Assembly (NCBI GenBank): GCA_023266435.1
Contig: JAHFQF010000002.1
Span: forward strand, 1-33,306
From: Legionellales bacterium
Lineage (GTDB): Bacteria > Pseudomonadota > Gammaproteobacteria > Berkiellales > Berkiellaceae
DNA length: 33,306 nucleotides
Direction of reading: 5' to 3'
The position numbers were made by a program, and so were the translations under genes. Below are positions 16,418 to 28,681 of this stretch, piece after piece. Position 1 is the stretch's first letter. Each line of letters begins with the position of its first letter. Under the pieces are notes generated by a model. It was not told the origin of the DNA. It saw only the letters and a list, made by a program, of their open reading frames with translations, and searched no databases.

Positions 16418-16729
16418 ATGACAACTTTCCAAACGGATGAAAACGGTTATCTGATCAATGCACAGACCTGGCAGCCTTTGTTTGCTGAGCAAGTTGCGCA
16501 AACCCAAGGTATTGTGCTCACTGACAAGCACTGGAGCATCATTGCCTTTGCACGCGAGTTTTATCAGGCACACGGGTTTTCACCCGCTATCAAAATGCTG
16601 CTATTAGCACTCCGAAAAGCACAGGATCCAACCATCAATAGTATCGTCTTACAACATTTATTTGCTCATAAGCCAGCCCTAATGATTAGCAAGCTAGCCG
16701 GTCTGCCCAAACCTAAGGACTGTGTTTAA
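16418..16729 (+). CDS. tusE: TusE/DsrC family sulfurtransferase
   Basis: DENGYLINAQTWQPLFAEQVAQTQGIVLTDKHWSIIAFAREFYQAHGFSPAIKMLL...AGLPKPKDCV: DsrC fold with penultimate Cys. Confidence 0.93.
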   Translation: MTTFQTDENGYLINAQTWQPLFAEQVAQTQGIVLTDKHWSIIAFAREFYQAHGFSPAIKMLLLALRKAQDPTINSIVLQHLFAHKPALMISKLAGLPKPKDCV

Positions 16730-16732
16730 ATC

Positions 16733-17959
16733 ATGCTCATTGATCTCTCCCCCTTAAAACACAAAAATTTCCGCCACCTATTTTTGGGGCAAACTATTGC
16801 ATCTTTTGGTAGTCAAATGACAGCAGTGGTCATCCCCTTTCAGGTCTATTCCTTAACGAACTCTGTTTTTTATACGGGGCTTGTGAGTGGCGTCGAATTC
16901 ATCAGTATCTTGTTCAGCAGTCTGCTTGGCGGTGTATTTGCCGATAGATTTGATAAAAGAAAAATTTTAATCATTTCCGAATTACTCCTGGTCTTCATTC
17001 CTGCACTATTAGCAGTCAATGCAGCACAGACAACTCCGCATATCAGTATTATCTTTGCTTTAGCAGCCATCAGCTCTTTTCTGATCGGGTTACATCGCCC
17101 CTCCTTGGAGGCGCTGACACCCAGATTAGTACCACCAGAAGACATTCCTAAGGTGAGTGCGTTAGCACCCATGAGACAGATCTTAACAACTATTTTAAGT
17201 CCTATGCTCGGTGGATTTTTGATGGTGTACTGGGGGGCCTCTGCAACCTACCTAATCAACTCAGCCACCTTTTTAATTTCTTTGTTATTTCTACTGGCAA
17301 TCACAGGCGCCTTTAAAGCAAAACCTGAGGTCGATATTGATCAATTGTCCGTTCTAAAATCCATTGGTCAAGGTTATACCTACTTGAAAGGACGTAAGGA
17401 CATTTTGGGTAGCTATATCACAGATTTTATTGCCATGGTTTTTTGTAATCCCATGGTGTTATTTCCTGCTTTAGCCGCTTCTTTCCAAAAAATAGAATCC
17501 ATAGGCACATTGTATGCCCTGCCTTCTATAGGCGCCTTATGCATGACTCTCTTTTCTCGCTGGACACTGAATACAAATTATTATGGTCGTTGGATCATCG
17601 CATCAGCCTCACTCTGGGCGCTCTCTATGGTATTCGTAGGTCTGGCTGGTAGTTTTTGGATGATCTTAATTGCGCTCTTTTTTGCAGGATACTTTGATAT
17701 GGTCAGTGGTGTGTTCCGCATCACCCTCTGGAATCAAACCATCCCAGAAAATGTACGGGGACGCCTGGCAGGATTTGAGATGCTCAGCTACTCCAGCGGC
17801 CCGTTGCTTGGTAATGCCTTGCTCGGGGTTCTCGCAGACAGTATTGGAATCCAAAAAGCACTACTGATAGGTAGCCTTGTCAGTCTCGGCGGTGTAACGC
17901 TCATGAATCTGCTATTACGTGATTTGTGGAATTTTCAAATCAAACAACATCAGACGTAA
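16733..17959 (+). CDS. MFS transporter (EntS-like)
   Basis: 12-TM MFS pattern; GGVFADRFDKRKILIISELLL, NQTIPENVRGRLAGFEMLSYSSGPLLGNALLGVLAD. Confidence 0.9.
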   Translation: MLIDLSPLKHKNFRHLFLGQTIASFGSQMTAVVIPFQVYSLTNSVFYTGLVSGVEFISILFSSLLGGVFADRFDKRKILIISELLLVFIPALLAVNAAQTTPHISIIFALAAISSFLIGLHRPSLEALTPRLVPPEDIPKVSALAPMRQILTTILSPMLGGFLMVYWGASATYLINSATFLISLLFLLAITGAFKAKPEVDIDQLSVLKSIGQGYTYLKGRKDILGSYITDFIAMVFCNPMVLFPALAASFQKIESIGTLYALPSIGALCMTLFSRWTLNTNYYGRWIIASASLWALSMVFVGLAGSFWMILIALFFAGYFDMVSGVFRITLWNQTIPENVRGRLAGFEMLSYSSGPLLGNALLGVLADSIGIQKALLIGSLVSLGGVTLMNLLLRDLWNFQIKQHQT

Positions 17960-18039
17960 CTTCCCATTTACGTCATCCTGAGCGCGTCTTTTTGCGTGAA
18001 GGAATCTCCCCTGGCAGTGGCACCATCTCTAACATAGTA

Positions 18040-18262
18040 AGCGTTCAAGTGATATCCAGCAGTGCCCCGCAGGCCTACCTTCGCATCTTTGCTACTTCCC
18101 TCGCAAAAGCCACCCAGAGTCTATCAAAGTTCCTTGCCCACAAACCCCGTGGGCGGGGAAGCAGGGGACGAAAGCCAGGTGAGGCTGCATGCTCGGTCAC
18201 GCAAAGATCCTCGTGTCTGCTCCTTGGGTTCCTTGGGTCCGTTGATACTGCTTGAACGCTCA
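18040..18262. repeat. Imperfect long inverted-repeat (palindromic) intergenic element
   Basis: AGCGTTCAAGTGATATC (18040-18056) versus GATACTGCTTGAACGCT (18244-18260); nested GCATCTTTGC (18083-18092) versus GCAAAGATCC (18201-18210); central CCCCGTGGGCGGGG. Confidence 0.55.
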
Positions 18263-18268
18263 CATTGT

Positions 18269-19564
<1,296 letters not shown>

Positions 19565-19582
19565 CTACCATCATCAATGAAA

Positions 19583-19709
19583 TATACTCTACTCGATTTG
19601 ATTTAAGGCGTTGTTGTCATCGTCAGCTCGCCATCCTCAAGTACTAGCACGTACGCTCTGGTTGCTGGCGACTCGACGCCTAGCCTAAAGCCAAATGGCT
19701 TTGACTATA
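19583..19709. repeat. MITE-like element, ~127 bp, same family as 11911-12035 (inverted orientation)
   Basis: Reverse complement TTTAGGCTAGGCGTCGAGTCGCCAGCAACCAGAGCGTACGTGCTAGTACTTGAGGATGGCGAGCTG aligns with TTTAGACTAGGCGTTGCGCCGTGAGCAACCGGAACGTACTGTAATACTTGCGGATTGCGAGCTG; TATA-TC termini. Confidence 0.8.
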
Positions 19710-19728
19710 AGCAACGCTCATTCTTTGT

Positions 19729-21006
19729 TCAACATTTGGCCTCAGCTCTCAAATATTTTAATTTCTCACTAATCTGTTTCTCTAACCCTCGATCAGTGGG
19801 CTGGTAAAAAATTTTATCTGACATCTTATCTGGAAAATACCGCTGCCCCTTACTGAATCCCTGCGGCTCATCGTGATCGTAACGATAGTCTTTGCCTTTC
19901 TCTAAATTTTTCATTAATTGCGTAGGGGCATTACATAGGTGATTCGGTACAGGTAAATTTCCATACTGCTTAGCAGCTTTTTTTGCTTCCGAAAACGCCA
20001 TGTAAACCGCATTACTTTTAGGTGCAACTGCCAAATACACGACAGCTTGTGCAAGCGCCAGCTCCCCTTCCGGGGAGCCTAAGCGCTCATACGTATCAAA
20101 TGCTTCTCTGGCTAACGTGAGGCCTTTGGGATCTGCATTACCAATGTCCTCACTGGCCATCCGCAAAATGCGTCTACCAATGTATCTCGGATCACAGCCA
20201 TTTTCTAACATCACAGCCAACCAATACAAAGCGGCATCTGGATTTGAGCCTCTGACTGATTTGTGTAATGCTGAAATCTGATCGTAAAAAATATCACCTT
20301 GTTTATCAAAGCGTAATACTTTTTTACCTAAGGTCTGCTCTAATACCGTCGCTGTGATGAGGGATTGCTGATGCGCTTGTAACCAACCAACCACCAGATC
20401 TAAGGCAGTCAAGGCTTTGCGGGCATCACCATCTGCATAGTGCACTAATTGCATTAAAACAGTTTCATTTTCGTAGATTAATTGCCGCTCACTCAACGGC
20501 GGCTTGACAAGGGCCTCAGTCAACAGTTGTTTCAGATCATCAGCTGTTAATGACTGAAAGACATATACTTGCATACGAGACAGTAATGCATTATTCAGAT
20601 AGAACGAAGGATTTTCAGTGGTTGCACCCACTAAAATGATAGTACCCTGCTCTACATCTAATAATAATGCATCTTGTTGCGCTTTATTAAAACGATGTAT
20701 TTCGTCTAAAAATAACACAATAGGCTGAGCCGTTTCTTTGGCCTGCTCGATAACCTGACGGACCGCTTTGACACCATCACTCACCGCACTTAAGGCCACA
20801 AATTCAGCGTCAGCTTCCTTTGCGATCAAATGCGCTAAGGTTGTTTTACCTGTACCTGGAGGCCCCCAGAATAACATGGCATGCCAACGTTTGGTGGCGA
20901 ATGCTTGCCCGAGCGGCTTTCCCTTTGCTAATAAATGCCTTTGGCCGATAAAATCAGCCAAAGATTGTGGTCTTAATTGATACGGCAAGGGCTTATTTTG
21001 CGGCAA
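19729..21006 (-). CDS. rarA: Replication-associated recombination protein A (AAA+ ATPase)
   Basis: PLPYQLRPQSLADFIGQRHLL, Walker A GPPGTGKTTLA, DEIHRFNKAQQDALL, GATTENPSFYLNNALLSR. Confidence 0.97.
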   Translation of the reverse strand: MPQNKPLPYQLRPQSLADFIGQRHLLAKGKPLGQAFATKRWHAMLFWGPPGTGKTTLAHLIAKEADAEFVALSAVSDGVKAVRQVIEQAKETAQPIVLFLDEIHRFNKAQQDALLLDVEQGTIILVGATTENPSFYLNNALLSRMQVYVFQSLTADDLKQLLTEALVKPPLSERQLIYENETVLMQLVHYADGDARKALTALDLVVGWLQAHQQSLITATVLEQTLGKKVLRFDKQGDIFYDQISALHKSVRGSNPDAALYWLAVMLENGCDPRYIGRRILRMASEDIGNADPKGLTLAREAFDTYERLGSPEGELALAQAVVYLAVAPKSNAVYMAFSEAKKAAKQYGNLPVPNHLCNAPTQLMKNLEKGKDYRYDHDEPQGFSKGQRYFPDKMSDKIFYQPTDRGLEKQISEKLKYLRAEAKC

Positions 21007-21610
21007 TCACATCCACTCCTTTGGGAGGTGTAAATTTAAAATCACTACGCTTGAGTTGGATGTTTTTATTGCGATTTAAAAAGGTCAAACGACTTTGCTG
21101 ATTGAGATTGTCAGTCATTTCAATCGCAATCAAATCACCTTTTTTAAATATAAATTGTAATTTTCTGAATGGCGTCTCTTCTGCCGTTGCAATCAAATCA
21201 AAGCACTCTTCGTCACAGGAGGCTAGCTGCACTTCATAATTTTTCAATGCTGTAGGATCGCCGGTCAGCAATTGAGCTGGTGTGTCTTGTAGACTTTGAC
21301 TGGCATGAAATTGAGTAATTTGTGAAAAATCCAGATCATAAGACCAAATATAGGTCCCATCATTCACGATTTGCTGACGATATGGATTTTCAACACGCCA
21401 ATCAAAATACGTAGGCTGTAATACATTCAAATGCCCTTGGCTACGCTCTAATAACTTTCCATCGCTGTCAGAAATTTCTTGCTCAAAGTCCGCGCTAAAT
21501 TGTGAGGTCTTTAGTAAAGACAATAACGCAGTTTTATTGTCAGGAGCGGCTTGTGCTAACGAGGTACCCAATACAAGGGTAAAAAGAATTTTTTTGAGAA
21601 GGGACAGCAT
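20993..21610 (-). CDS. lolA: Outer membrane lipoprotein carrier protein
   Basis: Signal peptide, FSADFEQEISDSDGKLLERSQGHLNVLQPTYFDWRVENPYRQQIVNDGTYIWSYDLDFSQ; between ftsK and rarA. Confidence 0.95.
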   Translation of the reverse strand: MLSLLKKILFTLVLGTSLAQAAPDNKTALLSLLKTSQFSADFEQEISDSDGKLLERSQGHLNVLQPTYFDWRVENPYRQQIVNDGTYIWSYDLDFSQITQFHASQSLQDTPAQLLTGDPTALKNYEVQLASCDEECFDLIATAEETPFRKLQFIFKKGDLIAIEMTDNLNQQSRLTFLNRNKNIQLKRSDFKFTPPKGVDVIAAK

Positions 21611-21628
21611 AATAACTCCTAATTTTTA

Positions 21629-24064
21629 TTATTCTTGGGGTGGCGGTGCTAATACTTCACGGGTACCATTCGACTGCATTGCAGAAACAATCCCATCTGA
21701 TTCCATTTGCTCGATGAGACGTGCTGCACGATTATAGCCAATTTTTAAACGCCGTTGAATATGAGAAATCGTTGGGCGACGAGATTCAACGACAATAGCA
21801 ATCGCTTGATCATATAAGACATCCAACTCTTCCCCGCCCCCCTCATCAGAAAAAGCGCTGAAGCTTCCGGGTTGAATGGCTTGCGTAATGGATTCGATGT
21901 AGTCCGGTTTGCCTTGTTTGCGTACTTCAGCAACCACTTTATGTACTTCTTCGTCACTAACAAATGCCCCATGCACACGAGTAGGCAACCCCACGCCTGG
22001 AGGTAAATACAACATATCCCCATGCCCTAATAATTGCTCTGCACCAGATTGATCTAAGATGGTTCTGGAGTCAATCTTAGAGGAAACTTGGAAAGCAATA
22101 CGTGTTGGAATATTGGCTTTAATTAAACCGGTAATCACATCCACAGAGGGCCGCTGTGTGGCTAAAATCAAATGAATACCAGCAGCCCGTGCTTTTTGCG
22201 CAATTCTTGCAATTAACTCTTCAACCTTCTTCCCTACTACCATCATCATGTCAGCAAATTCGTCGATTAGAACCACGATATAGGGTAACTGGCTTAAGAA
22301 AGGTGCTGGCTCATTGGAGTTAGCAGCGGGCACCCAGAGTGGATCCACGATGGGCATGTCTTGCTTTTCAGCAGCAACTACCTTTTGATTATAGCCTTTT
22401 AGGTTACGGACTCCTAACGCGGCCATGAGTTGATAGCGACGCTCCATCTCAGCCACACACCAGCGTAAAGAGTTACTAGCATCTTTCATGTCTGTGACTA
22501 CAGGCGTTAACAAATGTGGAATATTGTCATAGACAGACAACTCTAGCATTTTGGGATCAATCAAAATTAATCTGACCTCTTCCGGCGTGGCCTTATACAA
22601 AATGCTCAACAACATTGCATTTAAACCGACGGACTTACCTGCACCAGTAGTTCCTGCCACCAACAAATGCGGCATCTTGGTTAAATCCGCAACAACGACA
22701 TTGCCAGCAATGTCTTTACCTAAACCGAGTGTCAAAGGCGAGGTTTGTTTTTGATACGCCTCGTCTTCAAAAATGTCTTTTAAGCGTACAATTTCACGAT
22801 GTGCGTTAGGAATTTCTAAACCTACCACTGACTTACCAGGGATAACCTCTACGACTCGGACACTGACCACAGATAGCGAGCGTGCTAAATCTTTCGCCAG
22901 ATTGCTAATGCGGCTGACCTTGACGCCTGCAGCTAGCTCCATTTCAAAGCGGGTTATCACAGGCCCTGGGCTGACTGCCACAACCTGCACCTCTACGCCA
23001 AATTCGCCTAGCCGTTGCTCAACTAAACGTGAGAGTGCTTCTAGTTGTTGTTTAGAATATCCAATTGCACCCACTGCTTCTGCGTTTTCTAATAAATTTA
23101 ATGAAGGTGCAGTGATAGGGCCTTCTGCTTTAAAGACGGGTGGCATGGCAGTTTTAGGCTCTGCTTTTGGGGTGGGGGGTTGCGTGACAATCAAATCCGC
23201 CTTAGGCATGATTTTTTTCACAATTGGCGTCATGATCACAGGCTCTTGCTGCATTTTGTTTTTTTGAGACCCAGCAGGTAGCACGGGATCGAGTGTATCC
23301 CCAAAGGTTTGAGCCAGTTTAGAGGAGGTGGTCTGAGGAGGCTCGGCTGAAGGGGATTGTTTGGATTGTGCACGTTGAGCTTTAAAATTCAGCCAAGCTT
23401 GCTTAATACCATGCGCTAAGGCGCTTTCTACTTGTGTCCAAGTTGCTTTCAAGCCTACAAAGCAATGATCACATGCCCATAGCCCATAATGACCAATCTT
23501 ATCCATGACACGAATCCAAGAAACCCCTGTAAACCAGGTCATGCCAATCAAGGTAAGTGCCAACAAAACCACTGTGGCACCTAAGCTATTACAGTAAGCG
23601 ACTAACCAGGATTGTAAAAAATTACCAATGACGCCACCGCTATCCATTGGTAAGGGGGTTAGGGCTCTGAGATGTAGGCTCATTAATCCACTGATTGAAA
23701 ACAGTGCCATGAAGAAGCCGGAGCCTTTCAGCACGCCTAATCCAACAGGATGCTGGGTTTGCTGGCCTTGCTGAGAAAGCAAGTACCCGGAATAGCCTAT
23801 TCCCACTGGAAAAAGATACGCTACATAGCCGAAGAGCACGTATAGCACATCGGAAAACCAAGCACCGGCTTTACCCCCTAGATTATGTGTAGAAGGGATT
23901 TCGGTTTGATATGACCAACCGGGATCATTTTGGCTATAACTGACCAATGCCAAGAGTAAAAATAAAGAAAGGGCGGCAAATAAGATAAAGGAGCCTTCCT
24001 TCAGCCTTTTACTGACATGCCCTTCTTTCTCTTTATGAGGTGATAATTTGCTCGCTTGTCTCAT
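21629..24064 (-). CDS. ftsK: DNA translocase FtsK
   Basis: N-terminal TM domain, Walker [85 protein letters not shown]-terminal gamma winged helix. Confidence 0.98.
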   Translation of the reverse strand: MRQASKLSPHKEKEGHVSKRLKEGSFILFAALSLFLLLALVSYSQNDPGWSYQTEIPSTHNLGGKAGAWFSDVLYVLFGYVAYLFPVGIGYSGYLLSQQGQQTQHPVGLGVLKGSGFFMALFSISGLMSLHLRALTPLPMDSGGVIGNFLQSWLVAYCNSLGATVVLLALTLIGMTWFTGVSWIRVMDKIGHYGLWACDHCFVGLKATWTQVESALAHGIKQAWLNFKAQRAQSKQSPSAEPPQTTSSKLAQTFGDTLDPVLPAGSQKNKMQQEPVIMTPIVKKIMPKADLIVTQPPTPKAEPKTAMPPVFKAEGPITAPSLNLLENAEAVGAIGYSKQQLEALSRLVEQRLGEFGVEVQVVAVSPGPVITRFEMELAAGVKVSRISNLAKDLARSLSVVSVRVVEVIPGKSVVGLEIPNAHREIVRLKDIFEDEAYQKQTSPLTLGLGKDIAGNVVVADLTKMPHLLVAGTTGAGKSVGLNAMLLSILYKATPEEVRLILIDPKMLELSVYDNIPHLLTPVVTDMKDASNSLRWCVAEMERRYQLMAALGVRNLKGYNQKVVAAEKQDMPIVDPLWVPAANSNEPAPFLSQLPYIVVLIDEFADMMMVVGKKVEELIARIAQKARAAGIHLILATQRPSVDVITGLIKANIPTRIAFQVSSKIDSRTILDQSGAEQLLGHGDMLYLPPGVGLPTRVHGAFVSDEEVHKVVAEVRKQGKPDYIESITQAIQPGSFSAFSDEGGGEELDVLYDQAIAIVVESRRPTISHIQRRLKIGYNRAARLIEQMESDGIVSAMQSNGTREVLAPPPQE

Positions 24065-24112
24065 TTATTCCTTTCTCTATTTTTCAAAGTACATCCATCA
24101 CAATAGTTTTAA

Positions 24113-25180
<1,068 letters not shown>

Positions 25181-25222
25181 CTCTGATAAAATGCCTACTT
25201 TCGATTAATGAGTGAGTGAAAA

Positions 25223-25489
25223 GTGTCTAAAGACGATCATATTGAATTAGAAGGGACGGTGACTGAGTCCTTGCCCAATACAACATTCCGTGTCCAATTA
25301 GACAACGGGCATATTGTAACTGCTCATATTTCTGGAAAAATGCGTAAAAACTACATTCGGATTTTAACGGGCGATAAAGTGACTGTTGAGGTTACGCCGT
25401 ATGACCTGAGCAAAGGGCGCATTATCTTCAGAAACCGCGATGGCAAAGAAGGCGGTGGTAGAGACGCTACTAACTCCAAAGACAAATAA
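25223..25489 (+). CDS. infA: Translation initiation factor IF-1
   Basis: [73 protein letters not shown] start; extended C-terminal tail. Confidence 0.97.
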   Translation: MSKDDHIELEGTVTESLPNTTFRVQLDNGHIVTAHISGKMRKNYIRILTGDKVTVEVTPYDLSKGRIIFRNRDGKEGGGRDATNSKDK

Positions 25490-25590
25490 GCGTTGTGAAC
25501 TCCAGCTTTGAGGTCTGATGCTACCTCAGTAAAAAGTGTAGGGGCGGCTTCTGAGCCGACCCACTGGCTGGTTTAAACCGCCTTAAATCT

Positions 25591-27849
25591 TTAGTGCTCA
25601 TGCACCTCAACGTGAATTTGTCCGTCTTTTTCTGTCACGCTAACGGTACCGCCACCAGCCAGCTTTCCAAATAACAGCTCTTCAGCCAACGGCTTCTTCA
25701 GGATATCTTGTATGAGTCGAATCATTGGCCTCGCACCCATGAGTTTATCATAGCCATTTTTAGCGAACCATTTCCGTGCAATTTCATCCACATCCAAGAT
25801 AACCTCTTTTTCGCCCAAGCGATCGGATAATTCTTGAATAAATTTATCCACCACTTGCGACACAATTTCTGGATACAAGGGTTTGAATTGGATGATGGCA
25901 TCTAAGCGGTTCCGAAACTCTGGTGTGAACATTTTTTTAATGACTTCCATGGCGTCACTCGAGTGCTCTTGCTCCATAAAGCCCATAGAATTACGTTGTA
26001 AACTTTGAGCCCCAGCATTCGTCGTCATGATTAAAATGGTGTGTCTGAAATCAGCAACCCGTCCATTGGTATCCGTCAATGTACCATGATCCATCACTTG
26101 CAATAATAGATTAAAGACATCTGGGTGTGCTTTTTCAATTTCATCTAATAACACAATGGAATGCGGTGCTTTTGTAACCGCCTCGGTCAATAAGCCACCG
26201 TTATCAAAGCCCACATACCCTGGAGGTGCACCAATCAAACGAGACACCGTATGGGCTTCCATGTATTCAGACATGTCAAAGCGAATCAATTCAATGCCTA
26301 ATGATTTGGCTAATTGGCGAGTCACTTCTGTTTTACCAACACCCGTTGGTCCCGCCAACAAGAAAGAACCTACTGGTTTGTTTGGATCGCCTAATCCTGA
26401 GCGCCCCATCTTCACTGCTGCGCCCAAAGCGCCGATGGCCTCATCTTGGCCAAAGACCATTTGCTTGAGTTCATTTTCCAGATTTTGTAAGAGCTTCTTA
26501 TCAGAAACGGAAACGGTTTTGGAAGGGACCCTGGCCATTTTAGCCACAATGTGCTCGATTTCCTTGATTCCAATGATTTTTTTACGTTTACTTTCAGGTT
26601 GTAAACGTTGATAAGCCCCAGCCTCATCGACGACGTCAATGGCCTTATCCGGCAAGAAACGATCCATGATATAGCGACTGGCTAGCTCAGCAGCCGCCTT
26701 TAACGCAACGTTGGTATAACGTACTTGATGGTGTTTTTCGAAGTTTTTCTTTAAGCCATGCAGGATGTGAATGGTTTGCTCTACGGTTGGCTCCGTAATA
26801 TCTACTTTTTGGAAACGTCTAGCCAGCGCGCGATCTTTTTCAAAGATACCACGATACTCTTGGAATGTGGTTGAACCAATACAACGTAATTCTCCAGTAG
26901 CCAACATAGGCTTGATCAAATTCGATGCATCCATAACCCCACCAGAAGCCGCCCCCGCACCAATGATGGTATGGATTTCATCGATGAATAGTATGGCGCC
27001 AGACTCTCTTTTAAGATGTTGTAATAAAGCTTTCAGTCTTTTTTCAAAATCACCACGATATTTAGTGCCGGCTAAAAGCGAGCCTAAATCCAAAGAATAA
27101 ATTGTGCAGTTTTTCAGCACATCAGGCACTACACCATCCACAATCATCTTAGCTAAACCTTCTGCAATGGCTGTTTTACCAACCCCCGCTTCACCGACAT
27201 AGAGTGGATTGTTTTTGCGACGGCGACAGAGTACTTGAATCGTGCGTTCAATTTCCTCTTCTCTGCCAACCAATGGATCAATGCGACCTTGCAGTGCACT
27301 GGCATTCAAATTGTTCGTGTAACTTTCTAATGGACTACGACCCGGCGATTCGCTCATTGGATCTTGTTCAAAACTTTGTGATTGCTCTGGATCTTCCATC
27401 TCACGACTATTGTCTACTTTAGAGATACCATGCGAAATGTAATTTACAACATCTAAGCGGGTGATATTTTCTTGCTTCAAAAAGTAGACTGCTTGGCTTT
27501 CTTGCTCTGAAAAGATGGCTGCCAAGACATTCGCACCATTAACTTCCTCTTTACCGGCAGACTGCACATGGAAAACAGCACGTTGCAAAACCCGCTGAAA
27601 TCCTAAGGTGGGTTGCGTTTCCCGATGCGCATCGGAGGGTGGGATGAGTGGTGTCGTCTCATCTACAAAAATTTGTAAATCGTGGCGTAGCCTCTCTAGA
27701 TTGGCACCACACGCTCTCAGGACATTGGCGGCTGAGGCATTGTCCAGTAAAGCCAATAGCAGGTGCTCAACTGTCATGAACTCATGGCGTTTTTCTCTTG
27801 CCTCTTTAAATGCAAGATTTAATGTCATCTCTAGTTCTTTACTCAGCAT
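25591..27849 (-). CDS. clpA: ATP-dependent Clp protease ATP-binding subunit ClpA
   Basis: Clp N domain, two AAA+ modules (GEAGVGKTAIAEGLA; GPTGVGKTEVTRQLA), adjacent clpS. Confidence 0.98.
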   Translation of the reverse strand: MLSKELEMTLNLAFKEAREKRHEFMTVEHLLLALLDNASAANVLRACGANLERLRHDLQIFVDETTPLIPPSDAHRETQPTLGFQRVLQRAVFHVQSAGKEEVNGANVLAAIFSEQESQAVYFLKQENITRLDVVNYISHGISKVDNSREMEDPEQSQSFEQDPMSESPGRSPLESYTNNLNASALQGRIDPLVGREEEIERTIQVLCRRRKNNPLYVGEAGVGKTAIAEGLAKMIVDGVVPDVLKNCTIYSLDLGSLLAGTKYRGDFEKRLKALLQHLKRESGAILFIDEIHTIIGAGAASGGVMDASNLIKPMLATGELRCIGSTTFQEYRGIFEKDRALARRFQKVDITEPTVEQTIHILHGLKKNFEKHHQVRYTNVALKAAAELASRYIMDRFLPDKAIDVVDEAGAYQRLQPESKRKKIIGIKEIEHIVAKMARVPSKTVSVSDKKLLQNLENELKQMVFGQDEAIGALGAAVKMGRSGLGDPNKPVGSFLLAGPTGVGKTEVTRQLAKSLGIELIRFDMSEYMEAHTVSRLIGAPPGYVGFDNGGLLTEAVTKAPHSIVLLDEIEKAHPDVFNLLLQVMDHGTLTDTNGRVADFRHTILIMTTNAGAQSLQRNSMGFMEQEHSSDAMEVIKKMFTPEFRNRLDAIIQFKPLYPEIVSQVVDKFIQELSDRLGEKEVILDVDEIARKWFAKNGYDKLMGARPMIRLIQDILKKPLAEELLFGKLAGGGTVSVTEKDGQIHVEVHEH

Positions 27850-27871
27850 ACGAATCTCCCGATTTTTATTA

Positions 27872-28195
27872 TCATGCGACTTTCATATCGCACTTCAGTG
27901 GATGTTGATGCTTGGCTGCACAATAAGTCACCTCTGCAACCTTTGTTTCTGCAATGTCATAGGTATATTCGCCGCACACTGCTTGTCCTTTCGTATGGAC
28001 TTCTAGCATCAAGCTGGTAGCCTCCTCAAAAGACTTCTCAAAAAAATTCTGTACAACAAAGACAACGAAATCCATCGGCGTATAATCGTCGTTGTATAAG
28101 ATCACCTTGTATCGATTGGGCTTTTGGGATTCTGACTGACTCCTCGCCTCTACAACCCAATCTACTGACCTATCTACTGAGTGATTTCTTCCCAT
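27872..28195 (-). CDS. clpS: ATP-dependent Clp protease adaptor ClpS
   Basis: NRYKVILYNDDYTPMDFVVFVVQNFFEKSFEEATSLMLEVHTKGQAVCGEYTYDIAETKV. Confidence 0.97.
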   Translation of the reverse strand: MGRNHSVDRSVDWVVEARSQSESQKPNRYKVILYNDDYTPMDFVVFVVQNFFEKSFEEATSLMLEVHTKGQAVCGEYTYDIAETKVAEVTYCAAKHQHPLKCDMKVA

Positions 28196-28377
28196 ATTCT
28201 AATTTTAGTCAATAAAAAAGAGAGATGTACTTGAACTGCCACCATTCTATATAAAAAAAATCATGAGAAGCTTGACTGAAGCCGCAGATTACGAAAGAGT
28301 GAAAGGAGTAATGGTGAAAAACGGATTTTTTACTATTGCTAGGTAACTTGTTTTTTTTTCTAAGGAAGGATTGGATC

Positions 28378-28641
28378 ATGGCGATAGGAAAGGTGAAATG
28401 GTTCAACAATGCCAAGGGCTACGGATTCTTGAACGCCAGCAATGTTGATCACGATATTTTTATACATTACTCCTCTATTGAAATGGAAGGTTACAAATAT
28501 TTGAAAGCAGGTCAGGTTGTTGAATATAACCTGCAAGATGGCCCTAAGGGCTTGCATGCGGTAAACATCAAACCCGTAGAAGATGAGAGCAAGGAAGACA
28601 GCTTTGAGACAGAGCAAAGGCAAGAATTCGAGGTCGCTTAA
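28378..28641 (+). CDS. cspD: Cold-shock domain protein, CspD-like
   Basis: MAIGKVKWFNNAKGYGFLNASNVDHDIFIHYSSIEMEGYKYLKAGQVVEYNLQDGPKGLHAVNI; divergent to clpS as in the cspD/clpS arrangement; SD AAGGAAGG. Confidence 0.92.
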   Translation: MAIGKVKWFNNAKGYGFLNASNVDHDIFIHYSSIEMEGYKYLKAGQVVEYNLQDGPKGLHAVNIKPVEDESKEDSFETEQRQEFEVA

Positions 28642-28681
28642 CACACATGAGACAAAGCCTGAGGCTTATCTCATGTGTGCA
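28642..28681. terminator. Bidirectional terminator hairpin between convergent cspD and icd
   Basis: ACACACATGAGACAAAGCC-TGA-GGCTTATCTCATGTGTGC, ~17-bp stem with one mismatch; the right arm encodes the last codons of icd. Confidence 0.8.

Noticed and set aside
22773-23267. Plus-strand ORF 164 aa over ftsK, plus similar antisense ORFs over clpA (e.g. 26156-26611)
   Set aside because: Shadow ORFs opposite conserved coding sequence; no independent signal.
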